64,000 nucleotides of DNA, taken from assembly GCF_013141765.1 (NCBI RefSeq), contig NZ_WHOD01000056.1:1-64000 (forward strand), given 5' to 3'. How positions within the stretch are numbered: position 1 is the first letter of the stretch; every line of letters begins with the position of its first letter. The translations under genes and the position numbers were made by a program. Positions 44,636 to 53,955 of the stretch are shown here, one piece after another. Origin of the DNA: Paenibacillus foliorum (GTDB taxonomy: Bacteria > Bacillota > Bacilli > Paenibacillales > NBRC-103111). Under the pieces are notes generated by a model that had not been told where the DNA came from, made no database searches, and saw nothing but the letters and a program-made list of their open reading frames with translations.

Positions 44636-45559
44636 TTATAGTTCATATAGCTTTCTATATTCGGCAGTTAGGGCAAACAATTGCTCTACCTCGCGCCGGT
44701 TCGAATAGGTCAACAGGTGGTGATCTTTAGTTCTTGTATGAAGACCAATAGGTAGCCCTTCCAAGCTCAAATAATATTTGGCATTAACCGGGTAATATTG
44801 ACTTTCAATTACAGAGGACATGCCTAAAAAATGCTGCAGCTTCTCTGCCCGCTCCGGCTGATCCTCGAAGTGACGGGTAAGCCAAACGTACAAATCCGGG
44901 TGAAAGTTCGCCATAATCCCGCTATAGCCTTGAACGCCTATCTTTAAGGTTTCCAGCAAAGTAGCTGTATTAGCGTTATATATATTCAAGCCACCGCCGC
45001 GCACTGCATTCAGCTTGTCTTCAATATGCCCCGTATGGCAGCATGTATCTTTCAAAAAAGTAAACCGGCCAGTTGACTCGCACCATGCCAACAGCTCTGG
45101 TGAAATGAGCCGTTTATAGGGATATGGACATTCATAAATGCCAAAAGCAATATCTGGAACAACGCTCAGCAGTGTTTCAGCATTACGCTTCCATACTTCT
45201 TCGGATTCATCCTGCTTCGCTAGTCGATTACTTACCAGTACTACCGCTTGAACACCAGAAGCAGCTATAGCCTGCAGCTCTGTCACTTGATCCTCTATAG
45301 ATTCCGAGATGTGACCGGATGCTATTACTTGGACACGGCCTTTTGCCTTCTCAACTACAAACTTAGCAATCGAAGCGCGTTCTTCAAGCGTCAAGAAGAA
45401 CATTTCGCTGGATTGGCATACCGCAAAAAGCCCGGCAACCCCCTGACGGATATACCACTCAACCATTTGCTCTAGCGCAAAGTAATCCACTTGATTCGAA
45501 TCGGTGAAAGGAGTCACCATTGTAGGCCAAACGCCCTTGGCAATAGGTTGGTTCTGCAT
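44636..45559 (-). CDS. Dihydrodipicolinate synthase / N-acetylneuraminate lyase family aldolase
   Basis: 307 residues. The (beta/alpha)8 family pattern is present: GVWPTMVTPFTDSNQVDY, GLFAVCQSSEM in place of the usual GTTGE loop, tyrosine in GIYECPYPYKRL and the Schiff-base lysine in FTFLKDTC. Such enzymes cleave or form 2-keto-3-deoxy acids with pyruvate. Beside a sialidase-like gene and importer a catabolic lyase is more likely than lysine biosynthesis. The unusual CQSSE loop suggests a non-standard substrate. Confidence 0.88.
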   Translation of the reverse strand: MQNQPIAKGVWPTMVTPFTDSNQVDYFALEQMVEWYIRQGVAGLFAVCQSSEMFFLTLEERASIAKFVVEKAKGRVQVIASGHISESIEDQVTELQAIAASGVQAVVLVSNRLAKQDESEEVWKRNAETLLSVVPDIAFGIYECPYPYKRLISPELLAWCESTGRFTFLKDTCCHTGHIEDKLNAVRGGGLNIYNANTATLLETLKIGVQGYSGIMANFHPDLYVWLTRHFEDQPERAEKLQHFLGMSSVIESQYYPVNAKYYLSLEGLPIGLHTRTKDHHLLTYSNRREVEQLFALTAEYRKLYEL

Positions 45560-45703
45560 GTGATTATGAAACCTCCGTTATTAATAAGTATCTGGTGCTG
45601 CTGGAACATACCGAAAACATATGCCGTCCTACCGCAGATGTCTTTAAATGCTCCAACATCCGCGGTGAAACGGCCATGCTTTTGCTGCTGCTCAACTAAC
45701 TGC

Positions 45704-47353
45704 TTATTTCTTTTGAGACAATCTTTGCAATGCTCCGTTATAGATCTTTTCCAGCTCTTCGCCTCCTGTATCACGGGCTTTTTTCATAACGGCATCATAT
45801 TCATCGATCTTCTTTACACCCATAATAAATTTGTCGTATTCCTGCTCCAGCATCGTAGTAAGTGGCGCCAGAATCTCTTTCACGCGAGCAGCCTCTTCCT
45901 TGGTAAGCGGGGGATCCAAGTACGGATCGTGGTACGACTTATCGTCTGCAATAGTTTTCCAATATTCCTCATGGACCTGACTCCAGCTTCCATTCAGCTT
46001 CTCAACCTGTACCTGCGGGTCCATATTGGCAAACCATGGAGTAAAGCTCAGCTTACCCGAACCAAGCTCGGAGTACATGGCATAGAACGGAGTCGGTTGA
46101 CCCTCTTTAAATTTGGCCACATATTCGGCTTTAAGCTTCGGCTGGCCCTTGTCATCCAAAGTATGGTGAACGCCTTCAACTCCGTAGCTCATCAGGTTCG
46201 ATGCTTTTTCCGTATACATCCAATCAAGCAGCTTAATGAGTGTTTCCGGGTCCTTCGCTTTGGAGCTGATCGCAAACATTCTATCCGACGTAAGTGTTGT
46301 TGCATAAAACTCCGCTCTAGCTTTACCGCTTTTGTTAACAGGAGTCGGAATGATCTGGAATTTGCCGTCCGGAACTGCCTTCTGCAGCTGCTTCGTGTAA
46401 TCCAGAGCGAAACCGCTGTTATCCATGAAGAAGAATGACTTGCCGCTGGTCAGCTTCTCTGTCCATTGCTGTTGAGTGGCCACTGCGTAGTCCTTGTCGA
46501 GGACACCCATCGTAAATGCTTTATTGAAAAAGGCAAGCACCTCTTTGAATTGCGGCGTAGCCGGACCGTATAGATATTGCCCTCCATTGACATCCTTGTC
46601 AAAATAAATACCGTTGCCGCTGCCAACGCCTGATCCTAGTGGATAAGCCATCGTTTTAAACAGCTGGTGGATAGGGCCGCTTCCCTTACGAACGGAGAAC
46701 GGAGTTGAATCCGGATAGATCTTCTTCAGCTCGGCGAGAACCGTCAACAGCTCATCAAATGATTTGGGTACTGGCAGGTTGTGCTTGGTCAGTAAATCGG
46801 TACGGATGACCGGTCCAAAGCCGTTCTTCAGCTCATTACGACCAATAGCAGGGAATCCATACAGCTCACCGTCAGCGGTCAGCTTGACCATATCAGGATA
46901 TTGATCCCAGAACTTCTTGAAGTTTGGCATCAAGCCCTTATTCATGTACTGGAGCAGCGGAACGAAAACACCTGTTGAGCCAAAATTGTTAACATCCGAC
47001 ATCTCAATTTGAATAATATCAGGCAAGTTATTCGTTGCCAGCAGCGTTTTCTTCTTATCGTTATAATTGCTGTTTGGGACATTCTCGAATTTCAATTTAA
47101 TATTGGTTTGATTAAAAATTTCCTGCTGCACAAGTGCGAAGTTTTTAACTGGCTGATTCGGATGCTCTGGGAATGTTACCTTCACTTCCCGTTCCTTCTC
47201 CGAAATTTTGCTGGCGCCTGAGGCCTTGGACGATGCATTCCCAGCCGGAGCCGGTGCAGTTTCCTTCCCTCCGCTGGAGCAAGCAGCTAAACCTGATGCT
47301 ACCATAACGGTGCAAAGCGATAATGACAGTCCTTTTACCCATGTTCTAGTCAT
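45704..47353 (-). CDS. Lpl-type extracellular solute-binding lipoprotein
   Basis: 549 residues with a lipoprotein signal (MTRTWVKGLSLSLCTVMVASGLAACSS, lipobox LAAC). The mature part has the features of large oligosaccharide-binding proteins beside LplB/LplC permeases in Paenibacillus, for example VKVTFPEHPN, NFALVQQEIFNQTN, NSNYNDKKKTLLATNNLPDIIQI and LLDWMYTEKASNLMSYGVEG. It collects the substrate for the permeases at 47403 and 48305 directly upstream in the operon. Confidence 0.92.
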   Translation of the reverse strand: MTRTWVKGLSLSLCTVMVASGLAACSSGGKETAPAPAGNASSKASGASKISEKEREVKVTFPEHPNQPVKNFALVQQEIFNQTNIKLKFENVPNSNYNDKKKTLLATNNLPDIIQIEMSDVNNFGSTGVFVPLLQYMNKGLMPNFKKFWDQYPDMVKLTADGELYGFPAIGRNELKNGFGPVIRTDLLTKHNLPVPKSFDELLTVLAELKKIYPDSTPFSVRKGSGPIHQLFKTMAYPLGSGVGSGNGIYFDKDVNGGQYLYGPATPQFKEVLAFFNKAFTMGVLDKDYAVATQQQWTEKLTSGKSFFFMDNSGFALDYTKQLQKAVPDGKFQIIPTPVNKSGKARAEFYATTLTSDRMFAISSKAKDPETLIKLLDWMYTEKASNLMSYGVEGVHHTLDDKGQPKLKAEYVAKFKEGQPTPFYAMYSELGSGKLSFTPWFANMDPQVQVEKLNGSWSQVHEEYWKTIADDKSYHDPYLDPPLTKEEAARVKEILAPLTTMLEQEYDKFIMGVKKIDEYDAVMKKARDTGGEELEKIYNGALQRLSQKK

Positions 47354-47402
47354 GTAAAACCCTCCCTTTAAGTTTGTTTCATTTTATAAAACACCCCTGA
47401 GC

Positions 47403-48287
47403 TTAACCCTTGAGTGCCCCAATCATCGCGCCTTTCACAAAATACTTTTGCAAATAAGGGTAGACGATCAAAATCGGTAAGATGGTGATGATGATAACAG
47501 CAAACTTGTAGTTGGTCGCAACGACCCTGAAGTTGGATGAAGCACTTCCTATATCGGCGGTCTGATCAGCAAACTCCCCTGCAATAACGATATTGCGAAG
47601 CAGCACTTGAACGGGAAATTTATCACTGTCATTCAAATAAATCAGAGCCGGGAAAAAGCTGTTCCAATGATGAACGGCATAGAATAACACCATGGTTGCC
47701 ATAACTGGCAGCGATAATGGAAGAATAATTTTGATAAGCACCTGAATCTCATTAGCTCCATCCAAGTAAGCCGATTCCTGCAGCGCCATCGGAATGCCCT
47801 CGAAGTACGTTTTCATTATGATCATATTGAAGGTACTGATAGCCGGAGGAAGCACAAGCGCCCACATCGTATCGATAAGCCCTAGCTGCTGCACTACCAG
47901 ATACAAGGGAATCAGTCCTCCGCTGATAAACATCGTTATGGCGACCATGAAAATAAATAGATTGCGCCCATAAAAGTCTTTTCTGGAAAGCGGATAAGCA
48001 CAGAGCGCCGTCATGAAGACGTTAATCGTAGTACCTACGGTGGTGTAAAGCAATGTGTTTCCGTAAGCCTGCCATATATCCGGATTTTTGAATACAATTT
48101 TGTAGGCATCAAAGGTAATATCCAGCGGAATCCATGTGATTAAGCCTCTAGTAACCAAGTTGCCATCGCTAATCGATACGATAAAAATGTAATAAATGGG
48201 ATACAGGGTAATAAACATCAGCAGTATAAGGATCAACACATTAAAGCTGTCAAAAACTTTTGAACCCATTGAAATCTGTTTGTTCAT
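47403..48287 (-). CDS. LplC/YtcP-type ABC transporter permease
   Basis: 294 residues from the ATG at 48287, preceded by AGGAGG 5 nt away; an earlier in-frame ATG would overlap the previous gene. Six membrane segments; the N-terminus FNVLILILLMFITLYPIYYIFIVSISDG is typical. The EAA loop is LQESAYLDGANEIQVLIKIILPLSLP, and the C-terminus PYLQKYFVKGAMIGALKG is the standard Lpl-family end. It pairs with the LplB-type permease upstream. Confidence 0.93.
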   Translation of the reverse strand: MNKQISMGSKVFDSFNVLILILLMFITLYPIYYIFIVSISDGNLVTRGLITWIPLDITFDAYKIVFKNPDIWQAYGNTLLYTTVGTTINVFMTALCAYPLSRKDFYGRNLFIFMVAITMFISGGLIPLYLVVQQLGLIDTMWALVLPPAISTFNMIIMKTYFEGIPMALQESAYLDGANEIQVLIKIILPLSLPVMATMVLFYAVHHWNSFFPALIYLNDSDKFPVQVLLRNIVIAGEFADQTADIGSASSNFRVVATNYKFAVIIITILPILIVYPYLQKYFVKGAMIGALKG

Positions 48288-48304
48288 AGCAACCTCCTGG
48301 TGGT

Positions 48305-49297
48305 CTACCACAATCCGGTTTCACTGATTTTTTTGGAAAGCCGATTGGCAGATACTAATAGAATTAACCCGACAATCGCTTGGAACAGCTCTACGGCGGT
48401 AGCATAGCTAAAGTCACTGCCTAGCAAGCCTCTCCGATATACATAAGTGGAAATGACATCTGCCGTTTCATAAGTCGAGCCGTTATACAGCAAAATAATT
48501 TTTTCGTAGCCGATAGACATCAGCTTCCCGATATTCAGAATCAGCATAATCGATATGGTCGGCGCAATCCCCGGCAGAGTAATATGGAGCAGCTGCTTCC
48601 ATCGGTTCGCTCCGTCTATTTTAGCGGCATCGTATAATTCTTCATCCACGGAGGTTAATGCCGCCAAGTAAATAATAGAGCCCCAGCCCACGCTTTGCCA
48701 AATACCCGATGAGATAAAGATCGTCCGGAACCATTCCGGCTTCATCAGAAAATGGACCGGCGTACCGCCTAACCACGAAATAAACTGATTAACAAGCCCA
48801 TCCGTAGTCAAAAAGTTAACAATCATACCGCACACCACAACCGTAGAAATAAAGTGAGGCAGATAGCTTACGCTTTGCGCGAATTTTTTCAGCTTCTGAC
48901 TCTTCAGTTCATTTAGCAAAAGAGCCAAAACAATCGGGGCCGGAAACGCCCAGAAAATTTCATACACGTTAATCAACAGCGTATTGCGGATCAGCTTCCA
49001 AAAGTAAGGGTCAACCAAAAATTTCTTGAAATGGACGAACCCCACCCAAGGACTGGCAGCAATCCCTTTGACGATGTTGTAATCCTTGAAAGCGATGATG
49101 ATACCGTACATAGGCCAATAATGGAACAGTACATAGTAACAAAAGGGTAGAAAAAAAATCATATACAAGTACTTGCTTCTTTTCATATTACGCAGGATCG
49201 GATGCGTCTTATTTCTCTGAACGCCGACCGCCTGCTGTACATTGGACTGATGGATATGAATCCCTCCCGGATGACTAAGTTGTGATTTCTGAATCAC
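48305..49297 (-). CDS. LplB-type ABC transporter permease
   Basis: 330 residues. A ~35-residue polar N-terminal extension precedes KYLYMIFFLPFCYYVLFHYWPMYGIIIAFKDYN, a hallmark of LplB permeases. The EAA loop is LYDAAKIDGANRWKQLLHITLPGI. The ribosome binding site at 49297 is weak, and an internal Met near residue 38 could be the start instead. It is the first gene of the minus-strand operon running to 40257. No ATPase gene is present in that operon. Confidence 0.92.
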   Translation of the reverse strand: MIQKSQLSHPGGIHIHQSNVQQAVGVQRNKTHPILRNMKRSKYLYMIFFLPFCYYVLFHYWPMYGIIIAFKDYNIVKGIAASPWVGFVHFKKFLVDPYFWKLIRNTLLINVYEIFWAFPAPIVLALLLNELKSQKLKKFAQSVSYLPHFISTVVVCGMIVNFLTTDGLVNQFISWLGGTPVHFLMKPEWFRTIFISSGIWQSVGWGSIIYLAALTSVDEELYDAAKIDGANRWKQLLHITLPGIAPTISIMLILNIGKLMSIGYEKIILLYNGSTYETADVISTYVYRRGLLGSDFSYATAVELFQAIVGLILLVSANRLSKKISETGLW

Positions 49298-49654
49298 TCG
49301 TAACCGCTTTCTCGATCCTTATTATAGAGAACGGTTTTCGTCCTTGAAAAGCACCGATGCAGAATCACTTGATGCACTTTTCGCACAAAACGCACCTTGA
49401 TTCATATTTCACAGAGGATTCATTTTTCGCACAAAAAGCCAAAACCTCAGGCGTGGCGTGGGTTTATCCAGCTTGTCCAGCACTTATTAATCAATAACCA
49501 CATTTGGACAAAGAAAAATAGCGGTGATCAAGCCGTTAGGTCCTTATTGTGGAAATCTAGACGTTTGTGCGTTGGGAGGGCATGCGTGTGAGATTCCGGC
49601 CGCTGTATGGGGTTCTTGACCCCAAACCCAAAAACGTATTAATTCTGGCGTCAA
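49298..49654. other. Gene-free interval
   Basis: No convincing frame, RNA or repeat is seen. It should carry the promoter of the Lpl-type operon, but no clear -35/-10 pair stands out. Confidence 0.4.
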
Positions 49655-49716
49655 AGAAAAAATGCCTCTTTACATCGTAAGCCTGTATGAACAGGATCAC
49701 GCTGCAAAGAGGCATT
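49655..49716 (-). terminator. Intrinsic terminator of the RiPP maturation operon
   Basis: AATGCCTCTTT and AAAGAGGCATT are exact inverted repeats with a nested CCTGT/ACAGG hairpin inside. On the minus strand the stem is followed by TTTTTTCTTTG. It lies ~90 bp past the YcaO gene. Confidence 0.85.
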
Positions 49717-49805
49717 CATTTATAGCCAAGCAAGTGGGGTTCGACCAACCACCATGCAATGCCGCAACGCGCGCCCAGGATTCGCGCGCGTTGGAAATTC
49801 TGATC

Positions 49806-51746
49806 CTAAGGAAACGGATGCGGATACGGATTTAACTCCTCAGGAGAAAGCTTCTGATTTACATAGCCTAGCTTCATAGGCACCTCAAGTACTCTATCGA
49901 GACCCTCCAACCGGGTAAGCATGTGTCCGAACGTCATCGGCAGCATTCCCGGAATCAACACTTTCACACAGTGCAGTCCGTTGCGTAGTGTCTCGCTCGA
50001 TGACTGGTCGATTACAATAACATCCAGCTGAAGGCTGCGAAACACCTCAAGAACCTGTTTCAGATCATCCGTTAAATCATCGTGCGCTGAAACCGAACTG
50101 AACTCTTCATCGAATGTCCGAAGTGGACGCTGTTCGTCCAGCAAAAATCGAAGCCTCTCCTCCGATTGAGGGAAGCTGTACAGCAGCGCGTGATCCTCCA
50201 TTATCTGCACTAGCGAAGAGTCATAAAACATGGCTTCAGCTTCATCTTGGCGCTCTCTCCAGCGTTCCTCAGCCATTGTAATATTGCCAGCGAGCTCATG
50301 TATAGCGCCCTTAGCTGCCTGTATCGGGTCTAGATGGGCTCCTGCGGCACAGACAAGGTTCACTGCCTTCTCTCCTTGATCCGTCTCACTCTTCGCTACT
50401 GCCCAGATGCTTGGAATTGCATTTTCCATCGTTGTGTTGTACAGCATCACTTCGTATCCGGTTACAGCTCTTAAACGATCTATCATCACCAGCAGCTCTT
50501 GATCCCCCGATGAGCGATAATCGAGCCGCGGAACAGGCAGTTTAGCGTACCAGGTCATCAAGAAAGAATCCCGCTCTACCACCTCCAAAATTCCGTACAA
50601 GATCGCTTCCTCTAGGCTTCCTCCTATCGCGCAGCCATTGGAAGTCTCATATACAAAGCCCCCGCCATAAACCAAGCTGTAATAAGCCAGCAGCTCGGGA
50701 ACTAGAATCGGGCGCGCCTGCTGAAACGAATAGCCCCAGACCCAAGCCATCTCAGAATCGGGATCCAACGGCAGAAATGGAAAATCCGGTTGTTCCAGCT
50801 GCTCCTGCGCATGAAGCCCCACCTTGGACGGATCCATCGCAGCATCCTTCAAGCGGGTTATACTGTCGTACACGATCGTTCGTTTGCCCCGGGGAGCAAT
50901 ACCGCAATGTCGCTCCAAGCCCTCTAGGATAGCGGCCATCTCGCTGTGAGCATAAGAATGTGAACGGCCTCCCGTCACTTCATTCGACATGATCAAAGGA
51001 AGATTCATAGCCGCTCCGGCAAAAGTCGATACGAAGTCTAACTGCTTTCCATTGAAGAGTCCAGTCCGACTGTCCCAATAATCCTTAGCCAGCACCTTCT
51101 GCAAATCCCTCATTGATCGGCAGCGGTAATGGCTGCGTTCGAGCTTATTACAAGGCCTTAGCACGATTTCAGCCGCTTCCTTCGAGTCATCCGGCAATTG
51201 GCCGCAAACTGGGCAAATCGGGTCAGGAAGAACGTAGTGGATGGTGGTATTCAAATTATTAAGATTAATTAAATAGACCTTGCCTTCCGACAATACTTCG
51301 TCACCTCGAAGCACTCTAGCCGTTTCCGCTGAGAGAATATGTGCCATATGCCTTAACCCCGCAGGAGGTAACTCTGCAACAGGATGAGGAGGATGCTCAG
51401 GGGAGATCAGACTCATGAGCAGACCGTCCATCTCTTCGCGCTCGCGTCCCGCCATAGAGCGACGGGTTTCCGCACATAGGGAACAGCCGGCCGTTCCGGG
51501 ACGTACCAATGGCCCCACCACGCCTTCTCCATAGGACACATAGGAGCATAACCAAGGAATGCCGAGCGGCTGCAGCATCTCTTCAGCTTGAAGATGAACG
51601 GAGGAGTCCCCTCCCAGCACTAATACCAGAGCAGCGGGAGGCAATCCCTGGCTAAAATCCGGTCTATGCACTATCGGGAACCACGACAACTGCTTGCACA
51701 CCATATCCGTAAGCATGCCTTCTCCCACGATAACAATGGGGTTCAT
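49806..51746 (-). CDS. YcaO-type azoline-forming cyclodehydratase with fused E1-like N-terminal domain
   Basis: 646 residues from the ATG at 51746 (GGAGG 7 nt upstream), overlapping the upstream gene by 4 nt (ATGA). Residues 1-200 are an E1-like/leader-recognition domain with a probable zinc site: CSLC at 88-91 and CPVC at 178-181. Residues ~210-646 form the YcaO domain, with ATP-binding motifs SEMAAILEGLER (from ~268) and EAILYGILEVVERD. The protein ends YPHPFP, the PxPxP tail linked to azoline-forming cyclodehydratases (SagD type). It should use ATP to cyclise Cys, Ser or Thr of a peptide into thiazolines or oxazolines. No dehydrogenase to oxidise them is nearby. Confidence 0.9.
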   Translation of the reverse strand: MNPIVIVGEGMLTDMVCKQLSWFPIVHRPDFSQGLPPAALVLVLGGDSSVHLQAEEMLQPLGIPWLCSYVSYGEGVVGPLVRPGTAGCSLCAETRRSMAGREREEMDGLLMSLISPEHPPHPVAELPPAGLRHMAHILSAETARVLRGDEVLSEGKVYLINLNNLNTTIHYVLPDPICPVCGQLPDDSKEAAEIVLRPCNKLERSHYRCRSMRDLQKVLAKDYWDSRTGLFNGKQLDFVSTFAGAAMNLPLIMSNEVTGGRSHSYAHSEMAAILEGLERHCGIAPRGKRTIVYDSITRLKDAAMDPSKVGLHAQEQLEQPDFPFLPLDPDSEMAWVWGYSFQQARPILVPELLAYYSLVYGGGFVYETSNGCAIGGSLEEAILYGILEVVERDSFLMTWYAKLPVPRLDYRSSGDQELLVMIDRLRAVTGYEVMLYNTTMENAIPSIWAVAKSETDQGEKAVNLVCAAGAHLDPIQAAKGAIHELAGNITMAEERWRERQDEAEAMFYDSSLVQIMEDHALLYSFPQSEERLRFLLDEQRPLRTFDEEFSSVSAHDDLTDDLKQVLEVFRSLQLDVIVIDQSSSETLRNGLHCVKVLIPGMLPMTFGHMLTRLEGLDRVLEVPMKLGYVNQKLSPEELNPYPHPFP

Positions 51747-53293
51747 AAGGATTCCTCCTCTCTGAGCCGTATACCTAGCACCTCGAACGGTCCTTCTCTC
51801 AGGAAAGACTCGCATCGCATATCTACGACTTCCAAGCGTTTATGATGCTGCTTCAAGGTCTGAACGGCAGACAGCATCCAAGGCGCATTCCATGTTGGAT
51901 AATTAGAAGGAATGATGACGCTTTGCAGCTTCTTATGATCGTTCCAAATCACAGAAGAAACCGGTGCACACTCCGTTTTCATCAATGCCTTTTGTAGCGA
52001 CCCGCGAAGCGCCAGAGTCAAGTCAAGGCCTACGCTGCCATACCAAGCGCCGCCCGAACAGACCCATACTACCGGAAATCCGAGCAGCGACTCTCCGACT
52101 GCGATTACAGGCTCGCCCTCTAAGATGCTTATGGCTTGTAAATAATACTGGCAGCGAACATCTTCGATTTGAGTACATTCCATGCGCGTTAATACCAGCT
52201 CATTATGAAGGGGCCGCATGCCTAGTTCTTGGTCTAAGCAAGCTCGCAGCCCTCGCCCCAACGCTTCGGCGAAGGTACCCCCCGCTCCGATGTGGATGTC
52301 CTCCGGCTGGTCCGAGGGCAGCTCGGAAACGAGTAACGGAGTCATGCGGGCAGTGTAGGATTCAATTCCCGCGAGCCCTGACTCCCGCCGAGCCTCTACA
52401 TGCGTCAGACCGCTGCAGATGATAGTCGGCAACAGCTGTGCAGGTCCCTCCGATAGCGGGTCAGCGGGCTGAACGAGACACTGTGCCAGTGGAAGCTGAT
52501 TCAAGCTCCCCTCTTCCCATACATGGAAAATGCCCGATACCATTGAAGTCAGCTTGTTGAACCAAGTAAACCATTCCTCCGTTTCCTCCGAGTCGGCAGG
52601 CTCTTGTTCTATACCAAGTCTAAGCTCCATATCCGTCACCATGCGAACCTGTTCATGCCCGGTTATGAATGGATGAGGCAAGATCGAATGCCAGCTTCCC
52701 TCCAACGTGATCGGATCCAGGATATAACATTGATCGATGCAATGCGTTTCCTCCTCTTCTGTAACCGCTTTGCCCCATTCATGCACGAGTAGATTCGATA
52801 ATACAGCTGCCGCTGTGGCAGAGAACCTTTGCGGCTCCCCATCCGCGGGAAAGACGGATGAATGGATGCGCCGCCATGCCGACTCCCACCAGCCATCTCC
52901 ATCAGGACGATGCAGCGGCCCTACCATGCCCATACCTCTTAAACCCATTACAGGGAGCATCGGCTTCATTTCTGCTGTGCAGGCGGCCTGAAGCTCCCTA
53001 AGCTCCTCTAAGTCGCCAGGCTGGGAAGTATACAAAATAAATGGAAAAGGCCGAATCTCGGTTTCCCAATTCACCTCCTCATCTCCTGTTGCCGCATGGA
53101 TATCCAGAGAAGCCCCCGGATCGCTCGGAAGAGCGTGCTCCAGAAGCTTCTTGAGCTCCTCCATGTCTGTAAGCTGCGTGTTTGTTACATATACAGTGAG
53201 CTTGGATAAACCGGATTCATACCACGCTTTAACAAGCGAGAGCAAGATTGGACCACAACCGACCACCAGCACTCCTTCAACCTGAGAAGACAT
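51743..53293 (-). CDS. ThiF-like thiazole-containing bacteriocin maturation protein
   Basis: 516 residues with GGAGG 8 nt before the ATG. The opening EGVLVVGCGPILLSLVKAWYESGLSKLTVYV has a Rossmann-like glycine loop. The whole resembles the 'putative thiazole-containing bacteriocin maturation protein' family (TIGR03693 type) known from Bacillus heterocycloanthracin-like loci; this was recognised from memory. It lacks the zinc CxxC pairs of active E1 enzymes, so it probably helps bind or present the precursor. It is translationally coupled to the cyclodehydratase and divergent from two small peptide genes. Confidence 0.82.
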   Translation of the reverse strand: MSSQVEGVLVVGCGPILLSLVKAWYESGLSKLTVYVTNTQLTDMEELKKLLEHALPSDPGASLDIHAATGDEEVNWETEIRPFPFILYTSQPGDLEELRELQAACTAEMKPMLPVMGLRGMGMVGPLHRPDGDGWWESAWRRIHSSVFPADGEPQRFSATAAAVLSNLLVHEWGKAVTEEEETHCIDQCYILDPITLEGSWHSILPHPFITGHEQVRMVTDMELRLGIEQEPADSEETEEWFTWFNKLTSMVSGIFHVWEEGSLNQLPLAQCLVQPADPLSEGPAQLLPTIICSGLTHVEARRESGLAGIESYTARMTPLLVSELPSDQPEDIHIGAGGTFAEALGRGLRACLDQELGMRPLHNELVLTRMECTQIEDVRCQYYLQAISILEGEPVIAVGESLLGFPVVWVCSGGAWYGSVGLDLTLALRGSLQKALMKTECAPVSSVIWNDHKKLQSVIIPSNYPTWNAPWMLSAVQTLKQHHKRLEVVDMRCESFLREGPFEVLGIRLREEESL

Positions 53294-53647
53294 CCTGCTA
53301 ACCTCCCTCTATGGCTTGACGAACTGAAGCACATACTCATGCCGTCATCTCCATATCTATTGTAAAAATATGTAACCCCCCTTTTGAATATTACGCTACC
53401 GAGACTATGCCTTAGATTAAAATCACAAACAAAAGTAGACGGAGCGTTACGCAACCGTCTACTTTCTAAAAAGGGGCTCTATGGGTTGCAGGTATGGCTA
53501 TTCCCTGCGAAATTAGTATATGAGAATCTAGAAATGTATGGAACTGCTAATTCCCCCTTTATATTCGCACATTTTTGTCATTTGCCCAATCCGCGATCAG
53601 CCCGGGATCATACAATGCAGAAGAAAATGTGAGGGGAGGCTGTCACA
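53294..53647. promoter_or_regulatory. Divergent intergenic region between RiPP maturation operon and small peptide genes
   Basis: No protein frame. It should hold promoters in both directions, but no clean SigA pair is seen. It contains the hairpin at 53432-53465 and, from ~53516, the first copy of a duplicated upstream sequence. Confidence 0.4.
53432..53465. terminator. Hairpin in the divergent region
   Basis: AAAGTAGACGG and CCGTCTACTTT are exact 11 bp inverted repeats with an inner GCG..CGC turn, A-rich on the left and TTTCT on the right. It may be a terminator or a leader element. It lies ~180 bp ahead of the first small peptide gene. Confidence 0.5.
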
Positions 53648-53764
53648 ATGGGATTTGGAGCTGGAGTAGGTAGCAGTTGTAGCTGTGCTGGTTTATTTAC
53701 TAGTACGGGTGTAATTCTCGTACTTTTCATTCTATTGGTTATTGTTTCTCGCGCATTCATCTAA
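53648..53764 (+). CDS. Small YjcZ-like membrane peptide, copy 1
   Basis: 38 residues: MGFGAGVGSSCSCAGLF, then a hydrophobic helix TSTGVILVLFILLVIVSRAFI. GGGGAGG stands 8-9 nt upstream. The helix and FI end resemble the YjcZ family of tiny sporulation membrane peptides. The N-terminal Gly plus SSCSC run is unusual. It lies divergent from the YcaO operon, so the Ser/Cys run could be an azoline-modification target; this is inference only, since known precursors carry the core at the C-terminus. Confidence 0.75.
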   Translation: MGFGAGVGSSCSCAGLFTSTGVILVLFILLVIVSRAFI

Positions 53765-53955
53765 GCATCCTAGAAGCCAAAAGCGGTCCTCAAGTTCATT
53801 CAGTCAGGACGGAACTTGTCTATTAGTTTATGAAAATCTACGAAAGTATGGAACTACTATTTCTCCCTTATATTCGCACATTTTTAAGATATGCCCAATC
53901 CACGAACAGCCTGAGATCATACAATGCAGAAGAAAATGGAGGGAGGGTATCACAT

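Noticed and set aside
45491-46438. Long plus-strand frame of 315 codons
   Set aside because: It lies antisense to the well-supported solute-binding protein and aldolase genes and shows no family pattern.
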